The position numbers and the translations under genes are program-made. 64,000 nucleotides of DNA from the NCBI RefSeq assembly GCF_947489365.1, contig NZ_CANLDB010000007.1, positions 151,068 to 215,067 on the forward strand, given 5' to 3'. This DNA is from an uncultured Nocardioides sp. Its GTDB lineage: Bacteria; Actinomycetota; Actinomycetes; Propionibacteriales; Nocardioidaceae. The first letter of the stretch is position 1, and each line of letters opens with the position of its first letter. The notes below the pieces were generated by a model. The model had not been told where the DNA came from. It ran no database searches and worked only from the letters and a program-made list of their open reading frames with translations. Of this stretch, positions 53,913-61,749 are shown one piece after another.

Positions 53913-53946
53913 AGGGGCCGCGACGGCGTGTGCCGTCGCGGCCCCT
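53913..53946 (-). terminator. Perfect 15-bp stem-loop terminator
   Basis: AGGGGCCGCGACGGC, loop GTGT, GCCGTCGCGGCCCCT, 91 bases past the stop of the TasA-like gene at 54037. The same hairpin with loop ATGT recurs after the next paralogue, so gene plus terminator were duplicated together. Confidence 0.85.
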
Positions 53947-54036
53947 GCTGGTCGTGCGGGTGGTGCGTGATGAGGCCAGGCGGACGCTGCTCCCCCCCAG
54001 GTGTCAGCGCCCGCCCGGCGGTCCGGGTGGGGCCGC

Positions 54037-54693
54037 TCAGCGGAAGTCGGCGGTCCGCTGGGTAGCGTCGAAGGTGAAGGTGACGGTGTTCGTCAGGCCC
54101 TGGAAGGCGTTGTCCGCACCGACGGGCAGCACGAGCTCGGCGCGCAGGTTCGCCACCTTGCCGGAGCCGTTCAGCGCGTCCCTCACGCTGGCACCCAGGT
54201 CGAGGTTCTGACCGATGACCGCGCGCTGGGCGACCACGGTGGTGGTCGTGCCCGAGCAGGTCAGCTCGTTGCTGGTCGCCGCCTTGACCCACGCCACCGA
54301 GCACTGGTCGACCTTGAGCTTCAGGCCGTTGGTGGTGTCCGTGGTCAGCAGGTTGCTCGCACCCGCCGTGCTCAGCTTGACCGAGCCGAAGCCCTCCGAG
54401 TCGTTGGCCCGGGTCAGCTGCACCGCACGCTGCACGGTGTCACCGGGGACCAGGTTGGCGGCGGGGACGTCGAAGCCGCGGGTGGCCTGGCCGGCCGAGT
54501 TCAGGGTGACCCTGCCGGTGGAGACGGCCTGGTCGGCGGCGGTGCTGGAGGTGAACGAGCCGAACGTGCCCAGGCCCGCGACACCGGCGGCGCCGGCGAC
54601 GAGGACCACGGAGGCGAGGAGCTTCGCCGAGGTGCTGCGGCGGTTGGACCTCGAGGCGGTCTTCACGGCCTTGCGGGTGCCCTTGCTGCTCAT
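54037..54693 (-). CDS. TasA/CalY-like exported protein, paralogue 2
   Basis: 218 residues, the most diverged of the three. A long basic N-tail (MSSKGTRKAVKTASRSNRRS, then TSAKLLASVVLVAGAAGVAGLGTFGSF) makes up the SipW-type signal peptide. The mature region follows the same plan with VDQCSV and ELTCSG cysteines and the C-terminal VTFTFDATQRTADFR, but has changes such as NDSEGFGSVKL and SVRDALNGSGKV. It is presumed to be an alternative subunit of the same surface structure. Promoter, leader and terminator all match those of its neighbours. Confidence 0.82.
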   Translation of the reverse strand: MSSKGTRKAVKTASRSNRRSTSAKLLASVVLVAGAAGVAGLGTFGSFTSSTAADQAVSTGRVTLNSAGQATRGFDVPAANLVPGDTVQRAVQLTRANDSEGFGSVKLSTAGASNLLTTDTTNGLKLKVDQCSVAWVKAATSNELTCSGTTTTVVAQRAVIGQNLDLGASVRDALNGSGKVANLRAELVLPVGADNAFQGLTNTVTFTFDATQRTADFR

Positions 54694-54767
54694 GTCGTTC
54701 TCCTGGGTGATCGGCCTCGGCCCCCCGGCCTCGGTCACTGGGTGATGTGACAACTCTGACGGCGCAG

Positions 54768-54853
54768 GCTCAAGCCAGGACCCGTCCGGGGAGCACGGAA
54801 CACCCGAGGTTCGATCAAGCCCGCGCACGGTTTTCTCAAGAGCTCTGCAATCG
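54768..54853 (-). promoter_or_regulatory. Promoter and TTGCA/TTGAG boxes of TasA-like paralogue 2
   Basis: Minus strand: TTGCAGAGCTC, TTGAGAAAACC (11 apart), TTGATCGAACC (21 on), GTTCC, then TTGAGC-N17-TCACAT. The design is identical to that before the other paralogues although flanking bases differ, which supports functional conservation. Confidence 0.62.
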
Positions 54854-54909
54854 CCTGCGGACCTGTCGTTCGGTGTCGTCGGGCGGTGCTGCCGGGCGGG
54901 GTACGACGA

Positions 54910-54943
54910 AGGGGCCGCGACGGCATGTGCCGTCGCGGCCCCT
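54910..54943 (-). terminator. Perfect 15-bp stem-loop terminator, second copy
   Basis: AGGGGCCGCGACGGC, loop ATGT, GCCGTCGCGGCCCCT, 88 bases past the stop of the TasA-like gene at 55032. It differs from the copy at 53913 only in the loop. Confidence 0.85.
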
Positions 54944-55031
54944 CAGGTCGTGCAGGTCGTGCAGGTGGTGCCGGGCGGGCGCTGCTCCCCCCCAGGTGTC
55001 AGCGCCCGCCCGGCGGTCCGGGTGACGTGAC

Positions 55032-55673
55032 TCAGCGGAAGTCGGCGGTCCGCTGGGTGGCGTCGAAGGTGAAGGTGATGGTGGTGGACAGGTTCTTGAA
55101 GGTGTTGTCCGCGGCGGTGGGCAGGACCAGCTCGGCGCGCAGGTTGGCGACCTTGTCGGCGCTGTTCAGCGAGGTCGTGGCGGCGCCCAGGTCGAGGTTC
55201 TGACCGATCACCGCACGCTGGGCGACGAGGTTGGTGGTGGTGCCCGAGCAGGTCAGCTCGTTGCTGCCCGCCGCCTTGGTCCAGGCGACCGAGCACTGGT
55301 CGACCTTCAGCTTGAGGCCGTTCGTCGCGTCCGTGCTCAGCAGGTTCGTGGCCGAGGCGGCCGTGGTCAGCTTGACCGAGCCGAAGGTCTCCGAGTTGCT
55401 GGCCCGGGTCAGCTGCACCGCGCGCTGCACGGTGTCGCCGGGGACGAGGTTCGTGGCGGCGACGTCGAGCCCGCGGGTGGCCTGGCCGGCCGAGGTCAGC
55501 GTCACCGTGCCGGTGGAGACCGCCTGGTCGGCGGCGGTGCTGGAGGTGAACGAACCGAAGGTGCCGAGGCCGGCGACACCGGCGGCGCCGGCGACGAGGA
55601 CGACGGAGGCGAGGACCTTGGCCGACGTACGGCGACGGGTGGACTTCACGGTCTTGCGAGCGGTGCGACCCAT
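55032..55673 (-). CDS. TasA/CalY-like exported protein, paralogue 3
   Basis: 213 residues, almost identical to paralogue 1 in the signal peptide (TSAKVLASVVLVAGAAGVAGLGTFGSF) and through most of the mature chain (ATRGLDVAATNLVPGDTVQRAVQLTRAS). Differences cluster in the middle (SATNLLSTDATNGLK, TKAAGSNELTCSG) and just before the C-terminal VTFTFDATQRTADFR, where it reads LSTTI. It keeps the Cys pair. It is likely the recent duplicate of paralogue 1, with the same export route through SipW and the same surface-fibre role by inference. Confidence 0.82.
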   Translation of the reverse strand: MGRTARKTVKSTRRRTSAKVLASVVLVAGAAGVAGLGTFGSFTSSTAADQAVSTGTVTLTSAGQATRGLDVAATNLVPGDTVQRAVQLTRASNSETFGSVKLTTAASATNLLSTDATNGLKLKVDQCSVAWTKAAGSNELTCSGTTTNLVAQRAVIGQNLDLGAATTSLNSADKVANLRAELVLPTAADNTFKNLSTTITFTFDATQRTADFR

Positions 55674-55748
55674 GACGAGCTCCTGGTGTGATCGGCCTCG
55701 GCCCCCCGGCCTCGGTCACTGGTTGATGTGACAACTCTGGAGGCCGGA

Positions 55749-55834
55749 CCTCAAGCCACCACCCGACCCAGGAGCACGGAACTCGTGTGGTTCACGCAAG
55801 CCGCCGCACGGCTTCCTCAAGACCTCCGCAATCA
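55749..55834 (-). promoter_or_regulatory. Promoter -35 and TTGCG/TTGAG boxes of TasA-like paralogue 3
   Basis: Minus strand: TTGCGGAGGTC, TTGAGGAAGCC (11 apart), TTGCGTGAACC (21 on), GAGTTCCGTG, then TTGAGG (55749-55754) 17 bases before TCACAT (55726-55731). It closely matches the promoter of paralogue 1. Confidence 0.62.
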
Positions 55835-55894
55835 CCTGCGAACGCCTGCTGACCTGCTGCGGACCTGCTGCGGACCGGCTGCGGACCGGGGCCC

Positions 55895-58800
55895 TCAGCC
55901 CCAGAAGACGCGCTCGACGACCTCGGAGGCCCGTCGGGTCGTGCGGAGGTGGTCGTTGACCAGCTCGTCGGTGTGGCCGGGCCCGTATCCCATGAGCGCC
56001 GCGACCCCGGCCGCCTCACGCGGGTCGGAGGGGATCTGGTCGGCCGCCTTGCCGCGGACCAGGGTGACCGCGTTGCGCAGGCGGCTCACCAGGCGCCAGG
56101 AGTCGGCCAGCAGCGCGGCGTCGTCCGCGGCGACGAGGTCGGCGGCGACGGCCGCCTCGAGCGCCGGGAGGGTGCGGGGCGTGCGGAGCCCCTCGACCCG
56201 ACCGGCGTGCTGCATCTGCAGCAGCTGGACGGTCCACTCGACGTCCGCGAGCCCGCCGTGGCCGAGCTTGAGGTGGGTACGGCGGTCCGCGCCGCGGGGC
56301 AGGCGCTCGGCGTCCACGCGCGCCTTGATGCGGCGCACCTCGGTGATCCCGTCCTGGTCGAGGCCCGCCGCCGGGAAGCGCAGCGGGTCGATCAGGGCGT
56401 GGAAGCGCCGCCGGAGCTCGGGGTCGCCGACGACGGCGTCCGCGCGCAGCAGCGCCTGGAACTCCCACACGTGCGACCAGCGGGCGTAGTACGCCTCGTA
56501 GGAGGCCAGGGTCCGGACCATCGGACCCTGCCGGCCCTCGGGACGAAGGTCGGCGTCGACCTCGAGCGGCGGGTCGGTGGCGGGCAGCGACAGCAGGCGG
56601 CGCAGCTCGCCGACCACGGCGTTGGCGTACGACGTCACCAGCCGGGCGTCGTCCTCCCCCGCCGTGCCCGGGGCGGCCTCGGCCACGAACATCACGTCGG
56701 CGTCGGAGGCGTAGGACAGCTCGAAGCCGCCGTAGCGGCCCATCGCGACGACGGCCATCCGTGCGGGCCGCTCGTCGAGCCCGCGCTGCTCGGCCACGGT
56801 GCGCAGCGCGATCTCGAGGGTGGCCTCGAGGGTGGCGTCGGTGAGGCGTGAGAGCGCCTCCGCGACCTCGGTGACGTCGAGGGTGCCGCTGAGGTCGCCG
56901 GCGGCGGTGCGGAACAGCTCGCGGCGGCGGACCCCGCGGACTGCGCGCACCGCGTCCTCCGCGCCCGACCGGCGACGGGCGACGCCGAGCACCTCCGCGG
57001 TGAGCGCCTCGGCGGCCGGCGGGCGCAGGGTGTCGCCGAGCATCCGCACGCCCTCGGGCTCGCGCTGCAGGAGGTCGGTGGCGTAGCGGGACGTCGCGAG
57101 CAGCGAGGCGAGGCGCTGCGCGACCTGGCCCTCGTCGCGGAGCAGGCGCAGGTACCACGGGGTGTCGCCGAGGCTCTCGCTGATGCGCCGGAAGCCGAAG
57201 AGGCCCGCGTCGGGGTCGGGGGCGTCGGCGAACCACTCCAGCATCACCGGCAGCAGGGTCCGCTGGATGGCGGCAGCCCGGGAGACCCCGGCGCTCATGG
57301 CCTCGAGGTGGCGCAGGGCGGCCGCGGGGTCGTCGTACCCCAGGGCGGCGAGGCGGGTCCGCGCCGCGTCGGGCGACAGGCGGGTGTCCTCCCCCGGGAT
57401 GCGGGCGACGGCACCCAGCAGGGGGCGGTAGAAGAGCTTCTCGTGCAGCCGGCGGACCTCGCGACGGTGGTGGCGCCACCAGCGGTCGAGCTCGCCGACG
57501 GGGTCGCGCAGCGCGCCCATGGACCGGCCGAGGCGCCGCAGCGTCTCCTCGTCGTCGGGCACCACGGCGATGCGCCGCAGCCCGTCGAGCTGCATGCGGT
57601 GCTCGAGGGTGCGCAGGAAGGCGTAGGCGTCGTGGAGCGCCTGCCCGTCCTCGCGACCGACGTACCCGCCGCGGGTGAGGGCGGCCAGCGCGCTCAGCGT
57701 GGTCGGCTGCCGGATCGCGGGGTCCCCGCGGCCGTGGACCAGCTGCAGCAGCTGGACGGCGAACTCGACGTCGCGCAGGCCGCCGGAGCCGAGCTTGAGC
57801 TGCCGCTCGGCCTCACCGGAGGGGATGTGCTCGACCACCCGCAGCCGCATCTTCTGCACGTCGACGACGAAGTTCTCCCGCTCCGCGGCGTGCCAGACCA
57901 TCGGCTCCAGCGCCTCGACGTACGCCGTGCCGAGCTCGACGTCCCCGGCCACCGGGCGGGCCTTGAGCAGCGCCTGGAACTCCCACGTCGCGGCCCACCG
58001 CTCGTAGTAGCCGACGTGGCCCGCGAGCGTCCGCGTCAGCGGGCCCGCCGAGCCCTCGGGGCGCAGGTTCGCGTCGACGGGCCAGATCGTGCCCTCGCCC
58101 GTGTGCTCGCCGCAGACCTTGATGAGCTCGGAGGCGAGGCGGGTGGCGACGCGGCGCGCCTCGTCGTCGTCCGCGCCGTCGGCGGCCTCGTGGACGAAGA
58201 CGACGTCCACGTCGGAGACGTAGTTCAGCTCGTGACCCCCGCACTTGCCGAACGCGAGGACGGCGAGGCGGGCGCAGGCGTGCCGCTCCCCCACCACCGC
58301 CCGGGCGACGGCCAGCGCCGCCTCGAGGGTCCCGGCGGCGAGGTCCGACAGCTCCGCGGCGACGTCGTCGACGCCCAGGTGGTGGGCCAGGTCGCGGGAG
58401 GCGAGCCGCAGCAGCAGACGGCGGTACTCGACACGCAGCGCGTCCATCGCCCCCACGGCGCCCCCCGTCCCGAGCAACGCGACGGGCACCGGCCCCTCCG
58501 GACCGGTCCAGGGGTGGGCCTCGGCGCCGACGGCGGCGAGGAGCGCGGCGCGCAGGGCGTACGCCGGGGGGCGGGTCGACCCCAGCGCCGGGTCGCGCAG
58601 CTCGCGCCACTGCTCGGGGTGGCGGCGCAGGTGGCGGCCGAGCGCCTCGCTCGCGCCGAGGACGCTGAGCAGACGCATGGCCGTGCCCTCGTCCTCCTCC
58701 AGCGCCCGCCACAGCTCGGCGGGGTCGTCGAGGGCGTCGGCGACGTCGACGAGCGCCCCGAGCGCCCGGTCGGGGTCCGCGGTCGCCCCCAGCGGCGCGA

Positions 58801-58906
58801 CGAGGCTGTCGGCGCCCTCCCCGAGGGCGAGCAGGCTGGTCTCGGCACGCTCGGCGTCGACGAACCCCGCACGGAGCAGGGTGCCGCGGAGCGTGCCCCG
58901 GTTCAC
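55895..58906 (-). CDS. glnE: Glutamine synthetase adenylyltransferase/adenylyl-removing enzyme
   Basis: 1003 residues, near the usual 950-1000. Two nucleotidyltransferase halves are visible: CGGHELNYVSDVDVVFVHE near residue 225 (adenylyl-removing half) and GGFELSYASDADVMFVAE near 730 (adenylylating half), each with the GGxELxYxSDxD motif and paired DADLRPEG / DANLRPEG blocks further on. It attaches and removes AMP on glutamine synthetase in answer to nitrogen status. GTG 58906 overlaps the upstream amidotransferase stop by four bases. The glnA2-glnE order is as in mycobacteria. Confidence 0.95.
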   Translation of the reverse strand: MNRGTLRGTLLRAGFVDAERAETSLLALGEGADSLVAPLGATADPDRALGALVDVADALDDPAELWRALEEDEGTAMRLLSVLGASEALGRHLRRHPEQWRELRDPALGSTRPPAYALRAALLAAVGAEAHPWTGPEGPVPVALLGTGGAVGAMDALRVEYRRLLLRLASRDLAHHLGVDDVAAELSDLAAGTLEAALAVARAVVGERHACARLAVLAFGKCGGHELNYVSDVDVVFVHEAADGADDDEARRVATRLASELIKVCGEHTGEGTIWPVDANLRPEGSAGPLTRTLAGHVGYYERWAATWEFQALLKARPVAGDVELGTAYVEALEPMVWHAAERENFVVDVQKMRLRVVEHIPSGEAERQLKLGSGGLRDVEFAVQLLQLVHGRGDPAIRQPTTLSALAALTRGGYVGREDGQALHDAYAFLRTLEHRMQLDGLRRIAVVPDDEETLRRLGRSMGALRDPVGELDRWWRHHRREVRRLHEKLFYRPLLGAVARIPGEDTRLSPDAARTRLAALGYDDPAAALRHLEAMSAGVSRAAAIQRTLLPVMLEWFADAPDPDAGLFGFRRISESLGDTPWYLRLLRDEGQVAQRLASLLATSRYATDLLQREPEGVRMLGDTLRPPAAEALTAEVLGVARRRSGAEDAVRAVRGVRRRELFRTAAGDLSGTLDVTEVAEALSRLTDATLEATLEIALRTVAEQRGLDERPARMAVVAMGRYGGFELSYASDADVMFVAEAAPGTAGEDDARLVTSYANAVVGELRRLLSLPATDPPLEVDADLRPEGRQGPMVRTLASYEAYYARWSHVWEFQALLRADAVVGDPELRRRFHALIDPLRFPAAGLDQDGITEVRRIKARVDAERLPRGADRRTHLKLGHGGLADVEWTVQLLQMQHAGRVEGLRTPRTLPALEAAVAADLVAADDAALLADSWRLVSRLRNAVTLVRGKAADQIPSDPREAAGVAALMGYGPGHTDELVNDHLRTTRRASEVVERVFWG

Positions 58907-59718
58907 CGCTGCGCCGCCGGCCGTGCGGCGCGGTCCCGGCAGCGGTCCCGGCGGTCCTGGCAGAGCGCGGCGAACGAGCGGGCCAGGGGCTCCCAGGCGG
59001 CCGCGAGCTCCTCCTCCGCGTCGGCGATCGCGGCCAGCAGCGCGGCCTGGTCCCGCCCCTGGGCGGCGTGCCGCTCGGCGTCCCCCTCCGCCCACGGCTC
59101 GACGACGGCACGGTCGGCCTCGGGGTGCAGCTGCACCCCCCACGCGGTGGCGGCGAAGCGCGCGACCTGCAGGGCACCGTCGGCGGTGCGGGCGAGCGCC
59201 ACCGTGCCCGACGGCTCCTCGAGGACGACGTCGTCGTTCCAGTGCACGCCGCGTCGCGACGTCGTCCCGCCCGCCAGGTCCCCCACGAGGCGGTCGTCGG
59301 CGGCCTCGGGGGTCCAGCCGATCGTGGTGAGCCCGACCGTCTGGCCGGCGGGGTTCGGTGCGACCCTCCCGCCGAGGGCGGCCGCGAGGAGCTGGTGGCC
59401 GAGGCAGATGCCCAGCGTCGGCACCCCGTCGGCCACGGCGGAGCGCAGCAGCGCCTTGACCGGCGCGAGCCAGGCGACGGTGTCGTCGTCGTGCGCGCCC
59501 ATCGACCCGCCGAGGACGACGAGGCCGTCGGCGTCCCGAGGGTCCACGGCGTCGAGGCGGTCGGGGGCCGGTCGGCCGCGCCAGGGCTCGAGGACCTCGA
59601 CGTCGCAGCCGGCGGAGCTCAACCAGGCCCCGAACCACGCGGGTGCGCAGTCGGCCTGGTGCTGGACGACGAGCACCCGGGGTCGGTGGCTGTCCTGCGT
59701 CTCGGCCGGCTCGCTCAC
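58903..59718 (-). CDS. Type 1 glutamine amidotransferase (class I GATase)
   Basis: 271 residues. The nucleophile elbow LGICLGHQLLAAAL (Cys near residue 103), and the His-Glu pair in WGVQLHPEADRAVVE mark a class I glutaminase of GuaA type. A GGSMGAHDDDTVAWL segment near residue 75 is typical of stand-alone actinobacterial members, whose acceptor partners are mostly unknown. TAGGTT lies 6 bases before GTG, suggesting an internal leaderless promoter before glnE. Confidence 0.9.
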   Translation of the reverse strand: MSEPAETQDSHRPRVLVVQHQADCAPAWFGAWLSSAGCDVEVLEPWRGRPAPDRLDAVDPRDADGLVVLGGSMGAHDDDTVAWLAPVKALLRSAVADGVPTLGICLGHQLLAAALGGRVAPNPAGQTVGLTTIGWTPEAADDRLVGDLAGGTTSRRGVHWNDDVVLEEPSGTVALARTADGALQVARFAATAWGVQLHPEADRAVVEPWAEGDAERHAAQGRDQAALLAAIADAEEELAAAWEPLARSFAALCQDRRDRCRDRAARPAAQR

Positions 59719-59727
59719 CCTCGGAAC

Positions 59728-60159
59728 CTACCGCTGGGCGGCGGGACGACGGCCGCGGACCAGGGCGGTGATCGCGCAGGCGACCGCCGCGAGGGCCGCC
59801 ACCGTGGCGAGGAGCACGAGCCCGCCGAAGACCAGCTGACCGGCGGCGGTGGGGGCCGCGAGGACGAGCAGGGCCGAGGCGACCAGGAGGAACCAGCCGG
59901 CGAGGGTGGCCCGCGCCCGGGCGGCGAGCACCCAGGCGATCACGACCAGGAGCGTCGGTACCGAGACGAGGACGACGCTGATGCCGCCGATCACCAGGCC
60001 GAGGCCCGCGTAGTCGTCACCGGGGTCGTCGAGCCACTCGACGATCCACAGCACGGGCGCGACGTAGCAGAGGACGCACAGCAGGCTGGCGAGCACGAGA
60101 CCCACCAGCAGGAACGGGCCGCTGGTGGTGGTGGTGGTGGGACGGGCGGGGCTCGACAC
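59728..60159 (-). CDS. Small multi-pass membrane protein
   Basis: 143 residues from GTG 60159 (GAGG 8 bases upstream). After a Thr-rich N-tail there are four hydrophobic segments: GPFLLVGLVLASLLCVLCYVA, GLGLVIGGISVVLVSVPTLLVVIAWVLA, WFLLVASALLVLAA and a final LVFGGLVLLATVAALAAVACAITALV. No family is recognised. It starts ten bases after the glnA2 stop, so it is cotranscribed with it. A role in nitrogen metabolism is possible but unsupported. Confidence 0.7.
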   Translation of the reverse strand: MSSPARPTTTTTSGPFLLVGLVLASLLCVLCYVAPVLWIVEWLDDPGDDYAGLGLVIGGISVVLVSVPTLLVVIAWVLAARARATLAGWFLLVASALLVLAAPTAAGQLVFGGLVLLATVAALAAVACAITALVRGRRPAAQR

Positions 60160-60169
60160 GGACGACACC

Positions 60170-61507
60170 TCAGACCACCGGCAGCATGCGGTCCCGCTCG
60201 TAGGCGTGGACGTGGCCGCGGTAGTCGTCCCACTCGGCGCGCTTGTTGCGCAGGAAGAAGTCGTAGACGTGCTCGCCGAGCACGTCGGCGAGCAGCTCGG
60301 AGCCCTCGGCGACCTCGATCGCCTCGGCGAGGCTGCCGGGCAGCGGTTCGATGCCGAGGGCACGGCGCTCGCGGTGGGTGAGCGACCAGACGTCGTCCTC
60401 GGCCTCGCGCGGGAGCTCGTAGCCCTCCTCGATGCCCTTCATGCCGGCGCCGAGGATGGCGGCGTACGCGAGGTAGGGGTTCGACGCGGCGTCGATCGTG
60501 CGCAGCTCGATGCGCGTCGACTGGCCCTTGTTGGGCTTGTGCATCGGCACCCGCACCATCGCGGAGCGGTTGTTGTGGCCCCAGCAGATGTACGACGGGG
60601 CCTCGCCGCCGCCGAGGATCCGCTTGTAGCTGTTGACCCACTGGTTGGTGACGCAGGTGATCTCAGCGGCGTGGCGCAGGATCCCCGCGACGAAGCTGCG
60701 GGCGGTGCCGGAGAGCTGGTACTCGGCGCCGGCCTCGAAGAACGCGTTGGAGTCGCCCTCGAACAGCGACATGTGGGTGTGCATCCCCGACCCGGGGTGG
60801 GTGGTGAACGGCTTCGGCATGAAGGTCGCCCAGATGCCCTGCCCGAGCGCCACCTCGCGGATCACGGTGCGGAAGGTCATGAGGTTGTCGGCGGTGCTCA
60901 GCGCGTCGGCGTACCGCAGGTCGATCTCCTGCTGGCCGGGCCCGCCCTCGTGGTGGCTGAACTCCACCGAGATGCCCATCGACTCGAGCATCGTGATGGC
61001 CTCGCGCCGGAAGTCGGCGCCCTGGCTCTGCGCGGTGTGGTCGAAGAAGCCGCTGCGGTCGACCGGCACCGGCTCGACGCCCGGCTCCGGGGGGTTCTTG
61101 AACAGGTAGAACTCGACCTCGGGGTGCGTGTAGAAGGTGAAGCCCTTCTCAGCCGCGGACTGCAGGGTCCGCTTCAGCACGTGCCGCGGGTCGGCGTACG
61201 ACGGGGAGCCGTCGGGCATCTCGATGTCGCAGAACATGCGCGCCGTCGCGGGGCCCTCCCCGCGCCACGGGAGGATCTGGAACGTCGACGGGTCCGGCTT
61301 GGCCAGCATGTCGGCCTCCTGGACGCGGGCGAAGCCCTCGATCGCCGAGCCGTCGAAGCCGATGCCCTCACCGAACGCGCCCTCGAGCTCCGCCGGCGCC
61401 ACGGCGACCGACTTCAGCGAGCCCAGCACGTCGGTGAACCACAGCCGCACGAAGCGGACGTCCCGCTCCTCCAGCGCCCGGATGACGAAGTCCTCCTGCT
61501 TGCCCAT
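60170..61507 (-). CDS. glnA2: Type I glutamine synthetase, GlnA2-like
   Basis: 445 residues, matching mycobacterial GlnA2 (446) rather than GlnA1 (about 470-478). Markers are VRFVRLWFTDVLGSLKSV, EGIGFDGSAIEGFARVQEADM, THPEVEFYLF (metal Glu), GMHTHMSLFEG, EITCVTNQWVNSYKRI and RVPMHKPNKGQSTRIELRTIDAASNPYLAYAAIL. The C-terminal region (LTHRERRALGIEPLPGSL) lacks the NLYDLP Tyr that GlnE modifies in GlnA1-type enzymes. It makes glutamine or a gamma-glutamyl amide from glutamate and ammonia with ATP. It heads the run with glnE. Confidence 0.92.
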   Translation of the reverse strand: MGKQEDFVIRALEERDVRFVRLWFTDVLGSLKSVAVAPAELEGAFGEGIGFDGSAIEGFARVQEADMLAKPDPSTFQILPWRGEGPATARMFCDIEMPDGSPSYADPRHVLKRTLQSAAEKGFTFYTHPEVEFYLFKNPPEPGVEPVPVDRSGFFDHTAQSQGADFRREAITMLESMGISVEFSHHEGGPGQQEIDLRYADALSTADNLMTFRTVIREVALGQGIWATFMPKPFTTHPGSGMHTHMSLFEGDSNAFFEAGAEYQLSGTARSFVAGILRHAAEITCVTNQWVNSYKRILGGGEAPSYICWGHNNRSAMVRVPMHKPNKGQSTRIELRTIDAASNPYLAYAAILGAGMKGIEEGYELPREAEDDVWSLTHRERRALGIEPLPGSLAEAIEVAEGSELLADVLGEHVYDFFLRNKRAEWDDYRGHVHAYERDRMLPVV

Positions 61508-61593
61508 GGCGCCAGTGTGGCGCATCCCCCGGGGCGCCCCCGACGGGCGTCGCCCGCGCGCGTGGTCGGGTGCTCGTCGTCCCACGGGCCCCT

Positions 61594-61682
61594 GGTTTCG
61601 CCGCCTGGCCCCCGGAACCCCGTCCTGGCTGACGAAACGTCGTCAGCCCGGTCGGGGTTTCACCAGCCGAGCGGCGGAACCC
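61594..61682. terminator. Long imperfect palindrome with GGCTGACGA hairpin
   Basis: The centre GGCTGACGA-AACG-TCGTCAGCC (61627-61648, a 9-bp stem with the middle base shared at one side) sits in wider imperfect arms that share AACCCCG and GGTTxCGCCGC. It lies about 70-150 bases past the end of the DUF4307-like gene and 90 bases before glnA2, so it likely terminates the former. Confidence 0.6.
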
Positions 61683-61749
61683 GGGACGGGAGGGACGCGT
61701 GTGACCAGCGGTACGACGCCCCAGCGGAGCGAGCCGAGACCGCGCGCGG

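Larger units (their letters stand above)
53405..54036. other. 632-bp gap: promoter, REP-like repeats and terminator
   Basis: From 53405 to about 53563 lies the promoter of the TasA-like gene on the left, with the shared box cluster. From about 53564 to 53880 are REP-like repeats with GGTGGTCGAGCAGGGAGCGAG, split as GTGGTCGAGC and GGGAGCGAG, and GTCTCGACGAGCACGACC. From 53913 to 53946 is the terminator of the gene on the right. No reading frame in this gap has convincing coding character. Confidence 0.7.
54694..55031. other. 338-bp gap: promoter of paralogue 2 and terminator of paralogue 3
   Basis: The left half (to about 54853) holds the leader and promoter of the TasA-like gene at 54037; the right part holds the stem-loop of the next gene (54910-54943). 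The leader repeats CCGAGGCC twice around a G-run, as in the other paralogues. No gene is seen. Confidence 0.75.

Noticed and set aside
58907..59638. N-terminal extension of GlnE up to 59638
   Set aside because: The extension overlaps the amidotransferase gene in another frame and has no motif; GTG 58906 with the 4-base overlap gives the normal GlnE length.
61553..61597. Longer start for GlnA2 at 61585
   Set aside because: The added 26 residues are basic and unlike the family; ATG 61507 gives the standard GlnA2 N-terminus.
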